Part shown: in pieces, positions 33,063 through 47,475 of the stretch
Layout of the letters: every line of letters starts with the position of its first letter
How positions within the stretch are numbered: position 1 is the stretch's first letter
Source: Toxotes chatareus
Taxonomy: Eukaryota > Chordata > Actinopteri > Toxotidae
NCBI GenBank assembly: GCA_016801885.1
Contig: CM028898.1
Span: 13,428,858 to 13,492,857 of the forward strand
Length of the DNA: 64,000 nucleotides
Direction: 5' to 3'
Position numbers and translations under genes: made by a program
The notes under the pieces: generated by a model
Told to the model about the DNA's origin: nothing
What the model saw: only the letters and a program-made list of their open reading frames with translations
Databases searched by the model: none

Positions 33063-36000
33063 ATATTTTTTAAAAAATCAAATATGGAAATAAAATCAGG
33101 TTACAAATATTTCTTCCAAATCCTTTATGAGTGTGGATTATTTTTTATAACTTTGTTCTCTGATCTCAATTCAGTGAAAAGGCTTACTCATAAGCTCCAC
33201 AATAAATCTGCAGCTATTCATCACCTACATGAAATTCCAAACCATGACCTTGTGAGAACAATATCCAGGGTTCAGGGAACATCAATTTCTATGTGCAGTG
33301 CAGCAGAACAAATATCTGAGTAACGGCCAATATGTAATCATTTTAGCTCGGTTCAGAGATCACTTTAGGTCTTGCACATGATAATAGTGCATTTGACCTG
33401 TCAGTGTTCACTAAAACCCACTATGGTGATTGTTGCAGTGTGTGAATAAGCTGGAGAGACACTGTAAAAAAAACTGAAAAATAATTTAAGACTAAATTTT
33501 GAAAATGAAGCAATTGAACTAAACAGTTTTAACATTCAAACTGGGGAGAGGGACGTGTTTTGTGTTGCTGACGCCTTGCAGTGATACCACCCGGCTAGCA
33601 ACACCTGCGTGCTGTCATTACCTGCTCTTCACAGACAGGAAGTGGTGACAGATGACAGAGGAAGTAGCTACCCAGAGGGAATCCATTTTACCCACTGCAG
33701 TCTGGACTTTTGGTGGCAAGACGGAAGTGAGGAGATCATTCAGTACTCAGTGTAGCCTCAAAATAGCTACCTCTGCACCTCTTGTCAGTCATTGTCAGTA
33801 GTTCTAAAGGAAGCTATCTCTCAGTGTGAGCGTTACATCAGATGAAGTTCCTGTTGTCAAAAGACGCAGCCCACCTGGAGCACTTTTGTATACTTTGAAA
33901 CAGAGCTTGATGCACGTCATCTGGAAACAGTTGTGGAGCTATGTTTTACAGCATGGAAGTTGTAGAAGAAATCAAGAATTGGCCTTCATTCACTACCCCC
34001 CCCCCTCGCCCCCACTCCAAAAACAACACTCCCCGGCCCCTAATGAGACCCCCTACCTCTTGCCTCTATTATGAGGGATGCATACCAATATAGAGACAGG
34101 AGAGGGGAGACAGACTGAGACCTCTTGAGTCCTCCCTGGCCTAAACCATCAAACGCACCCCTCACAGAGAGTCAAATAATGGGCCTGATCAACATTTAAC
34201 CAAGTTTTCCCCATGTAAGCTGCAGATGATCTATGGCTGAAGGCTCTAAATGATAGGCTTTCAAAAGGGACAGGCATGCCCACCCCCCTCCCCCCAAATG
34301 CTCCTTTTGTGTTTGCCACTAATCCCAGCCTGCACTTCAAGGCCTTGGCTCACTTCTGAGGCAGCTGCTATCATCTTAAAGAGGAGGGAAAGAAAGGTAG
34401 CACTTTAAAACTGCTTTAATCAAGAAGATGTAATGCTATGATAAGCTGATCACCCCCTTAAGCATGTAATTATACCACAATCAGCTATTAATATTATTAC
34501 CATTCATGGCTTTCATTCTTTTGTTGCCTAGAATAATTAACATGCTGAAATTTCTTCACAGTATAAAAATACAGACAAGGCACTGTTACACCTTTGTTGA
34601 TAGTTTTTGAAACTGTTGGATTTATCTTTCTGTGGAACACAGGGACGGTTTTAGAAAAAGAGAAAGCGAAATACATGAAAATCAGCCTGGCCCGCGCGGC
34701 CCAGGAAACAGAAGGGAGATGCTTATTTGCCAGACAAGTGTTCAAACAAACATCAGCGCACAGCAAGTGCTATGTGTTGACTCTGGTATTGGAGTCTATC
34801 AACCCCAAACAGCTTGTGTGTCAACCATAAACACAAGATATGCACCCTGTCTGGGGAAACAGGCTTCCAGGCTCGCTGCTGCTGCAAAAGCTCCCCTCGA
34901 CTCTGCGTTGAGTTCGCTCTGCCATTGTAACTCATGCTGTGTTTCATGATAAAAAACAAGCTAGTGCACCGTCGCTCTAACTCATTTAATGCAGTCTGTT
35001 CCCCTTTGTCATGTGATGGCATTCCAGTGCTGTGACATAATCTGGGGTGCACACGCACACGTGTGCTCATGCATGTTTTCATATGTGTGTGTATCCACTC
35101 CTCACTGATGCTGACAGCACCGCTCATCCACAGAAGTGTGTTGACATGCCCCCACTTGACAAAGAGGTCTTTTTTTTATTCACCATGAGGGAAAATAGGT
35201 TTTTACAAGCCTCAGATAATCTGAGGCACACAAAGGCATAATTAGACAGTGAGAGGGAAGGACTGTATTTAGCTCATGAAATAGAGATAGTGTGCTGATT
35301 ATTGTGTGTATCACTGGGTCACTCTCATGCCCCTGTGTTGACTTACATTCATTAAAAGGAGAAACAGAATAGATGGGCACATTAGAGAAGGACAGGATTG
35401 TTTTTTCTTAACTGTATAAAACATTTTGTGTCCTTATGAGTGGATGGAGTCAAGAGTCGTACTATACACCCTGTTGAGGATGTGGCCTGCTAGTGTCGTA
35501 TGTGGAGATAATTCTTTGTCAGTGACAGAAACCTGGTCTTAGCTTAGTAATATATATGAAAAACCAGAATGGAGTTTTGGTAGTTTTCACAGTGTCCTTC
35601 TCAGTCATCTTCTGTTGCAAACCAGGCTGTGATTTAAAGAGCCTTGTTTTTCTAACCCCTACTGTTCTCAGCATGGAGCTGCTTTTTAAACCCTTGTCAC
35701 TACGACAAGAAAGCTGTGAATGGCTTCTGTATAAAAGTCTGTGGAGGCGTAATAAAGTTTTCTTTAGGTTTCTGTGTCATACTAGAAAAAAAAATGCCTT
35801 TTTATATAAAAGCTCTTCATGTTCATGCATTCTTAAATGGGCCATTAAAAGAATTGTGGTGAGACACACTTTTCTGTTTACTTTAAACTGCCATGGACCA
35901 ACTCAGTGACAGGGACATCAAGATTGATGGGACTCCGTCTTAATTAGGTGGGCCAGGCCTTGGCCAGATAGCTTTGTGCGACTGTCAGTGCCCCTCCCTT

Positions 36001-38594
36001 TATAAATTGTGTAATTATCCCTTTCATTACACTCAGCTTTCAGGCTACCTGATAGAATTCAAAGGGAGGTGTCACTATCTCTTATCATTATGCTAATGGG
36101 GCTTGTGACCAGCAGTTAAATCACAATAGGGGGGTGGGGGGTACAGTAGCTATCAAGCTAGTCTGCCAGTCTGGTGGACGACCCCAGTCAGAGACCTGTC
36201 TGTCTGCAGGGTGATGGGCCATGACATGTCCTTAGGCCCACAGGGGATTCAAACCAGGAGGGGAGAGCTGCCTTGGGACGAATCCTGGGGGGCAAGCCCC
36301 CCTAACTTACATCTGCATACTGGTGGGCAGCTCACATGTCTCCTCAAGAGCCATTTAAATATGATTTGACATTAATGACCTTCACAAATGAGCAGACTGT
36401 AGGGGCTTTGTGTGGGTCTATCTCAGGACTCCTCTGGTGTCTGGGGATGCGTGGTTGGACCTTGTAATTCCCCTTGTTGTCACGTACCGTACCTGCACCT
36501 AAGAGGCGGTAGGCTTTCAACAGTGTCACATGTGGAGCCATGGCACTGTAGAGAGAATTTGATGACGGGGGAGTGGCAAATGGTTAATTTCTATTCTGTT
36601 AAATAAACCAGGCACACTGCCCTCTGCGTACATGTCAACACTGGGAGCTTGTGTCGGTCACACACTGATGACTGAGTTTACAGCTTGGTGCTCTTGTCTC
36701 ACAGAATGAGCAGAAGAAATCATCATCATCCCCTGTCAGTCCTGCTACTTAAGAGAAAGAAATTCTCCAAAATTCTCAAAATCACATGTTCCTTTATATG
36801 AGACATTCTGAATTTATCAATCCCTCAGTGTTTATCATTCAATAAAAGACAGTGCCTGCAGAGTGGTCACAAAATGATGACCCATGTTGAACTATGCAGG
36901 GTTTGAACTGCTTCTACAATAATTCCAGACCATCTATCCAATAAACATAATGAGGATGAATCAGAGAGTTGTGCTGTTTTTAATGCTGTGTAATGGTACG
37001 AGCGCTGACAGCTTAATAGCCCCAGCTCTATTGACTTTTCTCATTACGCAGTGGCAGAGGCCTTGTCCAGCCACTATATTTAACCACCGCATGGGCAATC
37101 ATCTCAGGCCTATATTACTGGACAGCCTTTAATGAAGAGCACAATCATCTGGCATTTAGGTTTAATGAAAGGAACCACCTGCTAAAGCACACAATCAGAC
37201 CACAGAGACAAGCAACTGTTTAAAATAATCCTCACATGAATCATGCTACTCATGGACATAATGGATGCAATAATCAAATGTGCTTTTAACTGCAGATGCA
37301 CGAAAGCCCCATGGGTTTATTTTAAACTGTGAAAATCAGATTGCTTGTTTACAGAGTTTGTAATAAGTCAATCGAATATCTGCAGGCAAGAAACAAGGCT
37401 GTGGTTCGGTATCTCACGTAAGAGGTATTTCTGAGATAATAGTGTCATTGTAACAGCATGAAGGTGCTCTGGCTCTGGTGTGAACAAGCTGATCAAGTGT
37501 ACACTGTTGTTTCTGATTAAAAGCCAATCTCATTCCAGAGCCAGGGAAGCTGTCAGCGTTTCTCTAAGACAGAAGAAAGCCTGCTCTCACAGACAATGCA
37601 TCCTTGATCAGACTGCTCTGCCAAAGTCCATATCATATGACCCAACATTTTCCAACAAAGCCCAATCTACTCTCTGATTCTAAAAGGAAAGGCTGCGTAA
37701 TAAAGTGGTAAGAACAAGGAAATAAATGCCTGATGTGAGAGGAGGAGAGGATACGGAGGATAAATTGAAGTGTTGGCACAGGTTTGACAAAATCTTCATT
37801 AGCTGATATTTCATGTTAACCACTTTCTCAGGTACACCTTAAAGATGAAAACTCTGCACTGTCTTTCACATTGTCCTTTTCAGCAGCAACTGTTAGAGGG
37901 AAGCACACCTGCAGGTCAGGTTGGACTCTTATTTACAGTCAACAGCACTGGAGATCCACATGTGGGATGGATCAAGAGTTTTAAATAGTGATCACCTTCC
38001 TGGCTGATGGTCACCTTTGCCGTATTACAATAAATGTGCATGATATCAGAGAAGTGTTGCTACTGAGTCCCAGAGCTTTTTACTTACCTCAGCTGTCTCA
38101 AGGATTGTGAACATATTAAGTCCACTTCTGTTCTTCTGTGATTAGCACTGATTTTAATTTTGAAAGGGAAACAATTAGTACTGTATTAGTACTGTACATT
38201 ACTGCTGTCTAAGGTTATTATGGAATATGTATTTCTGTGTCTCACAAAAATAGGAAAACAGTGACAGAAAAACACTAAAATTCAAATCAGTGTAAAAAGT
38301 TCTGAGTTTGACTTCAGCTTACATTCAAGTTTCTGAATGTAAAAATACAAGATATTAATTAAAAAAAAAGGTCAGAAATTGATAAGAAAAAATATACACA
38401 AAAAAGATCCTATGAACCCAAAGATTAATTGTTGGGTATGTAAAATATCAGAAAATAGTAAAATAAATAAAAAAGTAAATGCCTGTCTCTGAAAGCACAA
38501 GGTGACAATTTAAGTATTAAGCAAATCAACACAACTTATAGGCTGGATACATTTTTTTACTTGAATAATTGTTGGATTATCAAAATATTTGCTG

Positions 38595-38614
38595 TTTTTT
38601 TTTTTTTTTTTTTT
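38595..38614. repeat. Poly(T) tract
   Basis: T20 homopolymer in the foxi2-clrn3 interval, no recognised element attached. Confidence 0.85.
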
Positions 38615-41600
38615 GGTAATTCATTTAAGTAATTTTTCAGCTCTGACCATGATGATACAAGCACATGTAAGAGTTTTCAGATTCTGTTCATGTTTGTTTT
38701 GTATTTCATCTTTTATCAGCTTTGCTGGTTCTGTATTAACTCTGACAGCTCTTTGTGAAGTAAAATCCCACAACAGAACTGAAGGTTTTGCTGAAGTAAA
38801 ATGGGCACACATTAAAGATTTATAACTAAAAATAGGTTAGAGTTCATTAACCTTTACATTTAAAGCTATTTTATATCACTGGGTGTTTGTTTTGTCACTG
38901 TTGGTCCACTGCACTCACAGAGATGGTCTTGTTTTTCACTGTGTCCTGCATTGCAGACTCAGGCTTTGTCATACATGATGGCCAGTTCTTTGAGGCCGTG
39001 CCAGCTCCTGAACAGTCTGAGTTGATTATTTTGACATCTTGTGGCAAGTAGAACTCTCCTCTCAGCGGGTTGTGCTTAAGCACATCGAAGAAGCATTCCT
39101 TTGTTAAGTGTTTGTGTCACACTTAAAGGATTAGAAAGCATTTGAAAAGCACAAGGAATAATGTTTGGAATCACCTACTGAATAGTTTTACTGCTCAGGT
39201 TATCCAGGCAATGAACCGAGAATTTATTTCTGGGGTAAAATTAGCAACTTTGCCAGAATACAGTGAGCAAGTACTCCCAGAAACCGGGTTTGGGCACTGT
39301 TCCAGGAGCTGGCGGGGGTTCACTCTGTGGAAGAGTATGTGTTACCCATATGATATTTTACCCATTTGACAGAATGTACATTTATGTTCCCATATTTCAT
39401 AGTTTCTGTCAGGGTCATTTTAAATCCCCTCACCTGTATCTTACATTTAAATCTTCACATGTAAGCATGTCTGAGTCTAAAGTGGGAAAGTCATGCTGGG
39501 ATAAATCACTGCAGACATTTCTACCTCGATGGTTCCCATACATCTCCGATTTTATTGTGTCTTAGGATCCTCTGTCTTGATATGGCTTTGGTATGGTGAC
39601 AGAGGTTTTTGGTTTCTGGTCAGAGGGAGGAGAGAGGCCTCTGCTGGGCAGGTTGTGGCACTGATTAATTCAGCGCAAAGATTGTACATAAAAATACAGT
39701 AATTATGAAGTTAAATATCTGAAATCAATACATTTCCACACTCAATGATTTTTTTTCTCCCTCTTTTCACTCTCTACTTTTGTTGATGGTGCTCATAAAT
39801 AGTAAACTCCTCAGAGGATAAAATTATTTTATGTTGAGGATGTGAAATCACAATTTCTACAGAAACTTGAATGTGGAGGTTAATGTAATTCAGTTTTTGT
39901 TGTTTAAAGCAACAGAAAATTACATTTAAGTATTTCAAAAAGCAACATATTTGAATAAAGTGTTATTATTACTGTGGATGATCAACAGACCTCACAGCTT
40001 TCATTGGCACTATTTTCAGCTAAAGAAATAGTCCATTTGAAATTCTGACTGTTCTCTGCGGATTATTTAGAGTAAGAAGTTATTTTTTGTGCACAGTTTG
40101 TTTTTATTTATTTAATTAATTTTCAAGGGACCATTCACAATGTTTAACATAATTGCAACAATTTGATGTTTTGTACGAAAGTGAATTCATTTTCATCTGC
40201 AGGTCACAATTCACAGTTTATTTGTAATTCTGAAATATGAATAACACAAGAAAAACAACGTCAGCAATGTTTTTTTTTATCAGTTTGGGGTGAAGTAACC
40301 CTTTGAAAGGACAACTGGATTCTCATAAATAGATTGTCTAAGTGAGAGAACTCAAAGTGTCAGTCATGTTCTCCAGTTTCAGTTCTCTGAGTGACTGAGG
40401 GGGAGATGGACATCACTTAGGGATCCCCAGGGGAAGAAATTCCTCCAAGACTTAGTGTTTTTCCCACTGCTCTTCACAAATGAATTCCCAGGCCATTTCC
40501 ATTAAGGTGCTTGGAACAGGCTTTCTGTGAGCCTCACAAAATGTATAAAAAAGCCATAGGGCAGGGTTTTGTCAGACAAACCTCTGAAGGTGTAATCCAT
40601 AGTGTTAAAAACAGAGTGGCTGACCTTTGGTTTGAACTATCTGATGTCTATCTTCCTCACTGTGAACTATGACTTTATCTCAACTTAAATAAAGCCCTGG
40701 TGGAGCCCTGGGTCTGGTTTTCAGATTTTGGCAGGCAAGTGTCCAGGTTTGCTCTAAATCACCAGAGTAAAAATGAGTGACAAGTCTTAAATGTTTACAT
40801 GTGGCCCCTATTCTTCCGCTCAGGATCTGAGCGGCAGGTTGGCAGGACAGCATTTCCCCCCCTATGCCTTCACAGAGGTTGTGTTACTGTGTCCATACAT
40901 CACCCTGACATAGGTGCACTCAATGAAACGGCCCGGCTAGACCCTGTCTCAGGATGATGACATATTTGCCATTCCACTCAGTGAGGTGTGCAAGCATCTT
41001 ATCACTCTCTTATCACTGTCATGGATATGCATCCTCTGTCCCATTTCTTCAAAGGATATGTGCAAGATTTCACGTTGTGATGGTTTATTGTGCTCGATAG
41101 ATGATCCAATTCATGCAAGATCCCGACATTTAGGCTCCGACATCGATACTCCCTTGACCCTGCCTGAGAGCCCCCTTCAGCACAACTTCCCCTGCTCCTC
41201 CTGGGGGTAATGGAGGGAGGAAGAATGTAGAGAGAGGAAGTAAGTTTCCTCCAGGCAGATTGCTGGATGGAGAGGCTGAGAGACGGACAGATGACAATGG
41301 CGGGGAGGCCAGGGCCTGAGTGTCGCCTCAGGGAGACCTACACCCTGCTACATGTTGGCTCCAGCCACTACGCTAAGTGCACCGAGCAGAGGCCTTCACA
41401 GCGGATTTGGCAAGGTGATCCGTTCACCCAGCCCCCATCCATCTCCTGCCGCTCCCCTTCTCCCTCCTTCCCACCTCACCCCTCTCTCCTCTTCCTCCCT
41501 TCATTGACACCCAACCACAAGGTGATGAGTTGACACAGAGGGTGAAGACAAGTCTGGGAGCTTTATGTTCACCACTACTGCTTCGATATCTTTTTTTATT

Positions 41601-44600
41601 TTTTAAAAATTTTAAATAAAATTTATTACAGATTGTTTCAGTACCACAGTATTCCCAAATCTCAGCAACTACTTAAGTGAGTATAAATTTGTCATAATCA
41701 ATAGAAATGTATGAAATGTAAAGTAGAAAAATAAGACCCAAATTGTGATTAACCACAATTATCCTTTAATGGAAGGAGGTCAGGCCTGTGGTGAGTTAGG
41801 GGTCAGCTGGTTATATAGACAAATTGTTTCATACACATGCAAATAAGCCTGAAGCTCTTCTGATCCCTCCAGTAGTCAGACACCGTGTCTCCACTTCTGT
41901 GCTGAATGACACTGAACATTGCCTCCTGTAGGGAGGCTGCATTGTTTCTTATGCAGGTTTTAGAAAGCCGATATCAAATTCTGCCCTATTCAAAGACCCA
42001 CTGTTTTATTAGAGGGACAGACATCTGATTGCAGCTTTTAAGACTTTGCATCATAGGGTGAAATGCCACAGCGACACAGCTCAGAGGAGAGGTGGAAAAC
42101 TTGATGATGAATGGTGTAGAGGTGTAGAAGTATTGAATTGCAGCAACATTCCTTAAGGTAAACTTCAGGTACTGAGATGCTGTGGTAATTTGTAGTGTCT
42201 TGTGTCATGGTTCCAGTCTCTGTTTTTTATTCTCATGGCTCAAGGTGTTGATGTTGAGGTGAACAACTTGACAGATGAAGCTATACTCTTTATGACAACA
42301 GCCTCAAGGTTTTTTCTGCGGTCAGTGCCGTAAATTTCAAGCGGGTGTGACAATGATTGACGGCCTTATGACAGAGCTTTGCAAATCCTTTAATCCGTTC
42401 ATAAAGCTCAATAGGGGGCACTTGATGCACTTTATTCTAGCACCTCTCCCCATCTGGCTTCTGTAAAAGACACTCACTGCTGTCAGATGCTGTGAGAGCC
42501 TTGACAGGAGCTGATGACATGCAGCGTTGAGAGCTTTCATGAGACATAATCACAAAAGCACTCGGTGTACAATATTACAGTAACACACAGAAAGTAGGAG
42601 GCGCTCTTTACCTCTCACATCAACACCATTTCTCATGTTCATTTGAAATTTGAATTCTTGCCTAATACACCTCAAACAGTGTGTTTTTTTTCCAAAGGTA
42701 AGGTAAGGAAAATACTGTACACAGCAGACAGGAATTTATATGTGCTGTCCATGGCTGCAGACCGCTGGAATCTGTGTAGTTTTATGGCCATATGGATTGG
42801 AGAACAGCTTGCAGTCTGTGACTGAGTGTCTCAGTTACAGTCAAGTATCTGTGATCTATGGATTTGTGTCCCGCTCCAGTGACAGTCTGAGCTTCTCCTT
42901 CACACAGAAGCCTTTTATCTCACGGAGACACAGATGAACCTTGAAACCGCTGAGAGATATAAACTCACATGTAAAATAAAACGGTAAAATAAGCAGATTC
43001 TCACTTCAGCAAGAGTGTATTTCTGTTGCTGATGTTTTCTGTGGTAGTACAAGCTTATGTGATGTAGACAAGATACTTAATGCTCATATCTAAAGGTACA
43101 GTACCCCTGATTTGTAGCACGAAGCACACTCAGATTCATTCCCACTTACTGGGTGACATTAACTGCAACTATGCCTGTACTATAGGTTTCAGATAGGGAT
43201 TTGTTTGACTGAGTTGATTCAGTTATTGAATGCTGCCACCTGGTGCCAAGCTTGAGCAACTTACTCTCCTAAGCAACATGTAGGCCTGATATTTTCAGTG
43301 TTGCAGAAGACTCAGACTCTTAGGACGACACACTTTGATAATAAAAACTTATTGTTTGTTATGAAATGATCAGATTATAAAAATGTGACCTGTAAGCAGA
43401 TATACTGGGATACAAGTACCCAACACAACCTGGAAATGTATGCTCAAGACTCATCACTCAAGACCAAGGCCATCACTGCATAGGCCTTAAACAGGTGGTT
43501 TAAGACAAATCTTCCTGTACAGTCGGGCAGGCTCAGAAGCCCTCCTGCAGTGCAGACAGCCAGGATCTGCCCCACCCTCGGACCACGAAGGCCGTGGAGT
43601 CTGTGCCAGTGCTAAAACTATTCTCAGTAAATCATTTCATGAATCAGTCATGACTTTCATTCACAAGTGCTGAAGTGTCAGCTTGGTTAGGTACTGTTCT
43701 CTGCAATATACACTGCCATAATTATTTATATATTACGTTCTTTTTCCCATTCGCTGATTTGTTATACACCATTGTAAGTGTTCAGGAGAACAAGCAATGT
43801 CTGCATGCCCAGATTTGAAATGAACAGGTGAGCACTTATAGGGCTACCATCTTGACAGAAACAGGTCACAGACTCAGCTCTGTATGCAAAATAGAAAGAA
43901 ATTCACTGACTCAAGATCATGTCAGCACACCTGTTCTAATACCAGAGTTTCTGCAAATTCAGTTTTTCACTTCCACTGAAACCCAACCTGAATATGCTTT
44001 TTTGTATCTTTATCTTTTCATTTGTTTTTTTTAATCTATCTTATCAGTTTCTTCTATGGACCAGCTGTCTGAAGTAAAGAGGAAATGAATCAACATAGAT
44101 CACAGAAATCTATTAAATTCTCTTCAGTGTAGCTCTTTTTGTGCCCTCTAAGATTTATTGTTGTTGATGTTAACTGTTTCTTTTTGTGTCCAGGTCAAAT
44201 GGCGCCAATTCAGTTCAGCCGTGTGCTGTGTCAGTAGGTTAACTGTGTGTTCCTACGCGTTGCACCCACTGATATCTATCACACCTGCCAATCAGGGGCA
44301 CATTAATCAACAATGGTGTCAAGCGGCATGGGGCAGAGAAAGTGCTCAGCCCTCCCTCCATCCATCACTCAGGCTGTAAACTGTCGTCCAGCATCAGACG
44401 TATATATTTTTATTTTTCACCACACAGACAGATTGGTCAGAAAAATTCTGCACAGATTGATTAGTTCAGTTTGTCTCCATCATGGTTGTTAGACCAGGCT
44501 GGAGATCCTCTCCGTCTTTTTCTCTGTCCGTCTCTCTCTCTCTGTCCCAGCCAGGTAAAGTGGAGAATAGGCTTCAGGTGATTTGGGGAAGATCTTATCT

Positions 44601-46984
44601 TCAGTTAACAGAGGAATGACACCATAATGGAGCAGCAGGGGTGCAATTACCTTTTAGCCCTCCTCCTTCCCTCCGCCTTCACCTCAGCCTTCACTGACAA
44701 ATTAAGATTAATGACGGAGATAAATAAGGAACCTGCCTACCTTCCAGTATCACATGGTCAGGTTGAGTGTGAGTAAAGCTCATCACTTGATGTTATTCTT
44801 GTTCCGTTTTATCCCAATCCTTCATTGAAGCGAAATTCAAATGGGCTGCCTTCTTTTACTTACGGAGGCAGAAGGTCATTCAGTCAGTAATGATGAGGGC
44901 ATCAAATAAACAGGCTTTGGGACATGATTTGAGTTTTGATGGAGGTTGATACACTCAAGAATTTTTCAAAGGATTGTTTTAAGTCCATCTGTTTTTTATT
45001 TTTTATTTGTAGCAGGGAACCTATGAATTTTTATGTAAGAAGCCCTTTGAGGTGTTTGGTGTTTGTGAAAGTGTTAAAACAAGTGTTTTAGACCCCCCCA
45101 ACACACACACATACATATATGCACCCAGCCATGCCTCTCACTTGTCAATGTGAAATCAACTCCCGAAGGTGGAAGGAGACCAGACCCCTTCCCCCAACCG
45201 GCTGTGCCCCAGCACAGTGGACTCTACATGGCCGAATGTGTGCCCCCCCTGCCCTGCAGCTGGAGGTGTCTGTTTCACAGGCCTCTGTAATGCGGGACCT
45301 GAGAGGATAAGGTTTCACAGGTACAAAAGTTTCCACTTTAATCCTATCACACAGAGTGAGTGGTCAGGGCTCAAGGCTTCTGCATAATCCTGAGTTTATT
45401 CATTCTAGTGTGCCAAGAGACAGACAGTATGCAGAGAGGAAGAGATTACTGCCCATCTCTGATTTTATTCAATCAATGTTTGCACAGCAAACGGCGAGAG
45501 GGATCTCTCAATAGCAATTCAGCTATTCCACGCCTCAGTGCACGCAGGAGAAGATCAGAAAAAGATATGCCCAAATATCTCCTCTGGCAGCTGTTAAACA
45601 GGTTGATGTTCAGAATAAACGGGTCCCACAACCATTCAAAATGCCTTTATTCTTGTCTATAAGGAGCCATTTATTTCTTGGTAAAGACATGTACTCCATT
45701 TATGTGCCAACTGACTGGAATGACTAATTTTAGAAGTCAAGTCAAGATCTTTTTTAGTATTTTGTTGTTACATGTCTTTTAGTTTAGTGACTGGCTGCGG
45801 TCTGTCAGAGGTCAGGCAGGGTCAATGATGAATTTCAAAGGGTGAAAAAAATAAAATAAGAGGGTCTTTAATGCGATGATAGGTCTATGCTGTGCTGTGA
45901 AGAGCTTATCAATTTCACAGCAGGCGTTTTTGCACTGAAGCAGTCTTTGACATGGCCTCCTCTGGAGATTACAACAAGCTCCGGCTTCACACTGGGCCCT
46001 GGTCACAGCTTCAGGATTACACCAGGATGCATCATCCTGCATCATGAATGGCAGTTGGTGGAAGGGTTAGACTTTTCAAATTAAAATATTGATCACTGCC
46101 ATGTCACACTTACCTGTTGTAATTCAGTGCCTTTAACAAACTAATGGACTAATGACTGAATCTTGATTCTGACTGACCTGACATAAAACTTTTGCACCTG
46201 AGAAGCCATGATGAATCTATTTTTTCTACTAACAGAATTTCTGTCAGGTCTCAAATGCTTTTGATTCATTGTAGAAAGCATGAATTCTCAGAAACTTAAT
46301 ACATATTCACTCTGACGACCACAAAGCAGATTGCTGCATCCTTCCACAGGTGCCTTGAAGTGTAAAACTTGAAGGAAGAGTGGTTCTTTTGAAGGCAAGT
46401 AGAAGGCGTTGCAGGGCTGAGAGGTGCTGGAAAGGGCATGTCCAAACAGACTTTAGGATCTGAGTGATGGGACACGGGAAATGGTAACAGGACACCTCGC
46501 CCCTGCTCTCATGTCAACACAGTCATGTGAATCACACTGTGAGAGCGTCTGAAGATCCAGGAGACAATAGACGCTGACTCTCAGCAGGATCTATCTCAGT
46601 TTCCACAGAATCACAAGCTTTGTTTGGATCACTATATTTGTCAGCGTTGCTTGTTTTTTATCTTTCTTGAAATCCTTTGAAATGGATTAAAGAGATCTTT
46701 AATAAATCTTTATCTCTCATCAAGGCTTTTCCGAGTTGATCCCACATGGAAGTGGATACAGTTAAGATGCAATGCATCACTGAAATTTAAAGGGCTCAAC
46801 TTAAGCTCTGCTTCTATCGTGAGCCATTGATGAAGGTAAGTAAAGTAATCCATGTGGCCTATGTCAGTGATTCAGGAGGTATGTCTGCAGTTTAAATAGT
46901 TAACTAAAACTAATCAATAAATGGTTGAAACAACTTTTATATAATTAGTAGTGTATACGTTAAACCGCAGTGGACATATTTGGA

Positions 46985-47085
46985 ACATAAGGCCCTGCCT
47001 GGCCAGCAGGTTCAAACCCAGACCTTTCTTGCTGTGAGACGACGGTGTTAACCCCCTGCACGTCTGTGCCTCCCTAGAAAGATCC
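46985..47085 (+). repeat. Interspersed repeat fragment
   Basis: CCAGCAGGTTCAAACCCAGA, CTTTCTTGCTGTGAGACGAC, GGTGTTAACCCCCTGCACG and TCTGTGCCTCCCTA form a diverged copy of a widespread fish repeat whose usual form has TTCTTGCTGTGAGGCGACAG and CTAACCACTGCACCACCGTG. It lies about 190 bases before the SINE. Confidence 0.6.
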
Positions 47086-47256
47086 AACGATTAAAAACAG
47101 AAAAACGCCAACACTTACCAGCCCTCAAATGATCTTTTACTGATCTAAAATGACTGATGAAAGTCTGACTCATTTATTTAAAAAGTCTTTTTCTCTTTCA
47201 TTCCTATTTAAGGGATACTGTAGGTGTTTAGGTGTTGACTTGGTATTTGGTTTGGG

Positions 47257-47269
47257 ATCTTTTTGTGCA
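47257..47269 (+). repeat. Left target-site duplication of the SINE
   Basis: ATCTTTTTGTGCA, identical to 47,476-47,488 on the other side of the SINE; a 13-bp direct repeat of the insertion target. Confidence 0.9.
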
Positions 47270-47475
47270 AGGCTGCCTGGTTAGCTCAGTTGGTAGAGCA
47301 TGAGACTCAACCTCTCAGGGTCGTGGGTTTGAATCCCACTCCGGGTGGCACCACCTCCCATGGGCTCACCACCCGTGGAGGTACCATAGGCCTTCGGTGC
47401 ATTGTGAATTGGTCGGGCTGCCCCCGCGACCTGGGCCTGCACCCAGATAAGCGGCAGATGATGACATGACATGAC
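47270..47475 (+). mobile_element. tRNA-derived SINE, full length, with target-site duplications
   Basis: SINEs are non-autonomous retroposons transcribed by RNA polymerase III and copied by a partner LINE. The head (47,275-47,346) folds as a tRNA: D arm GCTC/GAGC, anticodon stem TGAGA/TCTCA, T stem GTGGG/CCCAC. The internal promoter has an A box, TAGCTCAGTTGG (47,282-47,293), and a B box, GGTTTGAATCC (47,326-47,336). A body follows, ending CCCAGATAAGCGGCAGATG, the AGATAAGCGG-type tail shared by many teleost SINEs and their LINE partners, then an ATGAC repeat. Exact 13-bp direct repeats flank it. The head resembles tRNA-Lys, though the anticodon loop now reads CAA. It points to a fairly recent insertion. 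Confidence 0.9.

Noticed and set aside
34632..35127. Overlapping plus and minus open frames of 105 and 124 codons
   Set aside because: No known domains, mutually antisense, no start or splice context.
41267..41533. 88-codon frame in a GC-richer patch of the foxi2-clrn3 interval
   Set aside because: The second half is low-complexity Ser/Pro from a CT-rich tract; no splice sites or similarity supporting a gene.
45119..45387. Cluster of short overlapping frames on both strands near 45.2 kb
   Set aside because: Locally higher GC removes stop codons in several frames at once; nothing recognisable in any of them.
47275..47346. Functional tRNA gene
   Set aside because: It is continuous with a SINE body and flanked by target-site duplications, so the tRNA-like fold is the SINE head. 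The isotype of the body and the anticodon disagree.
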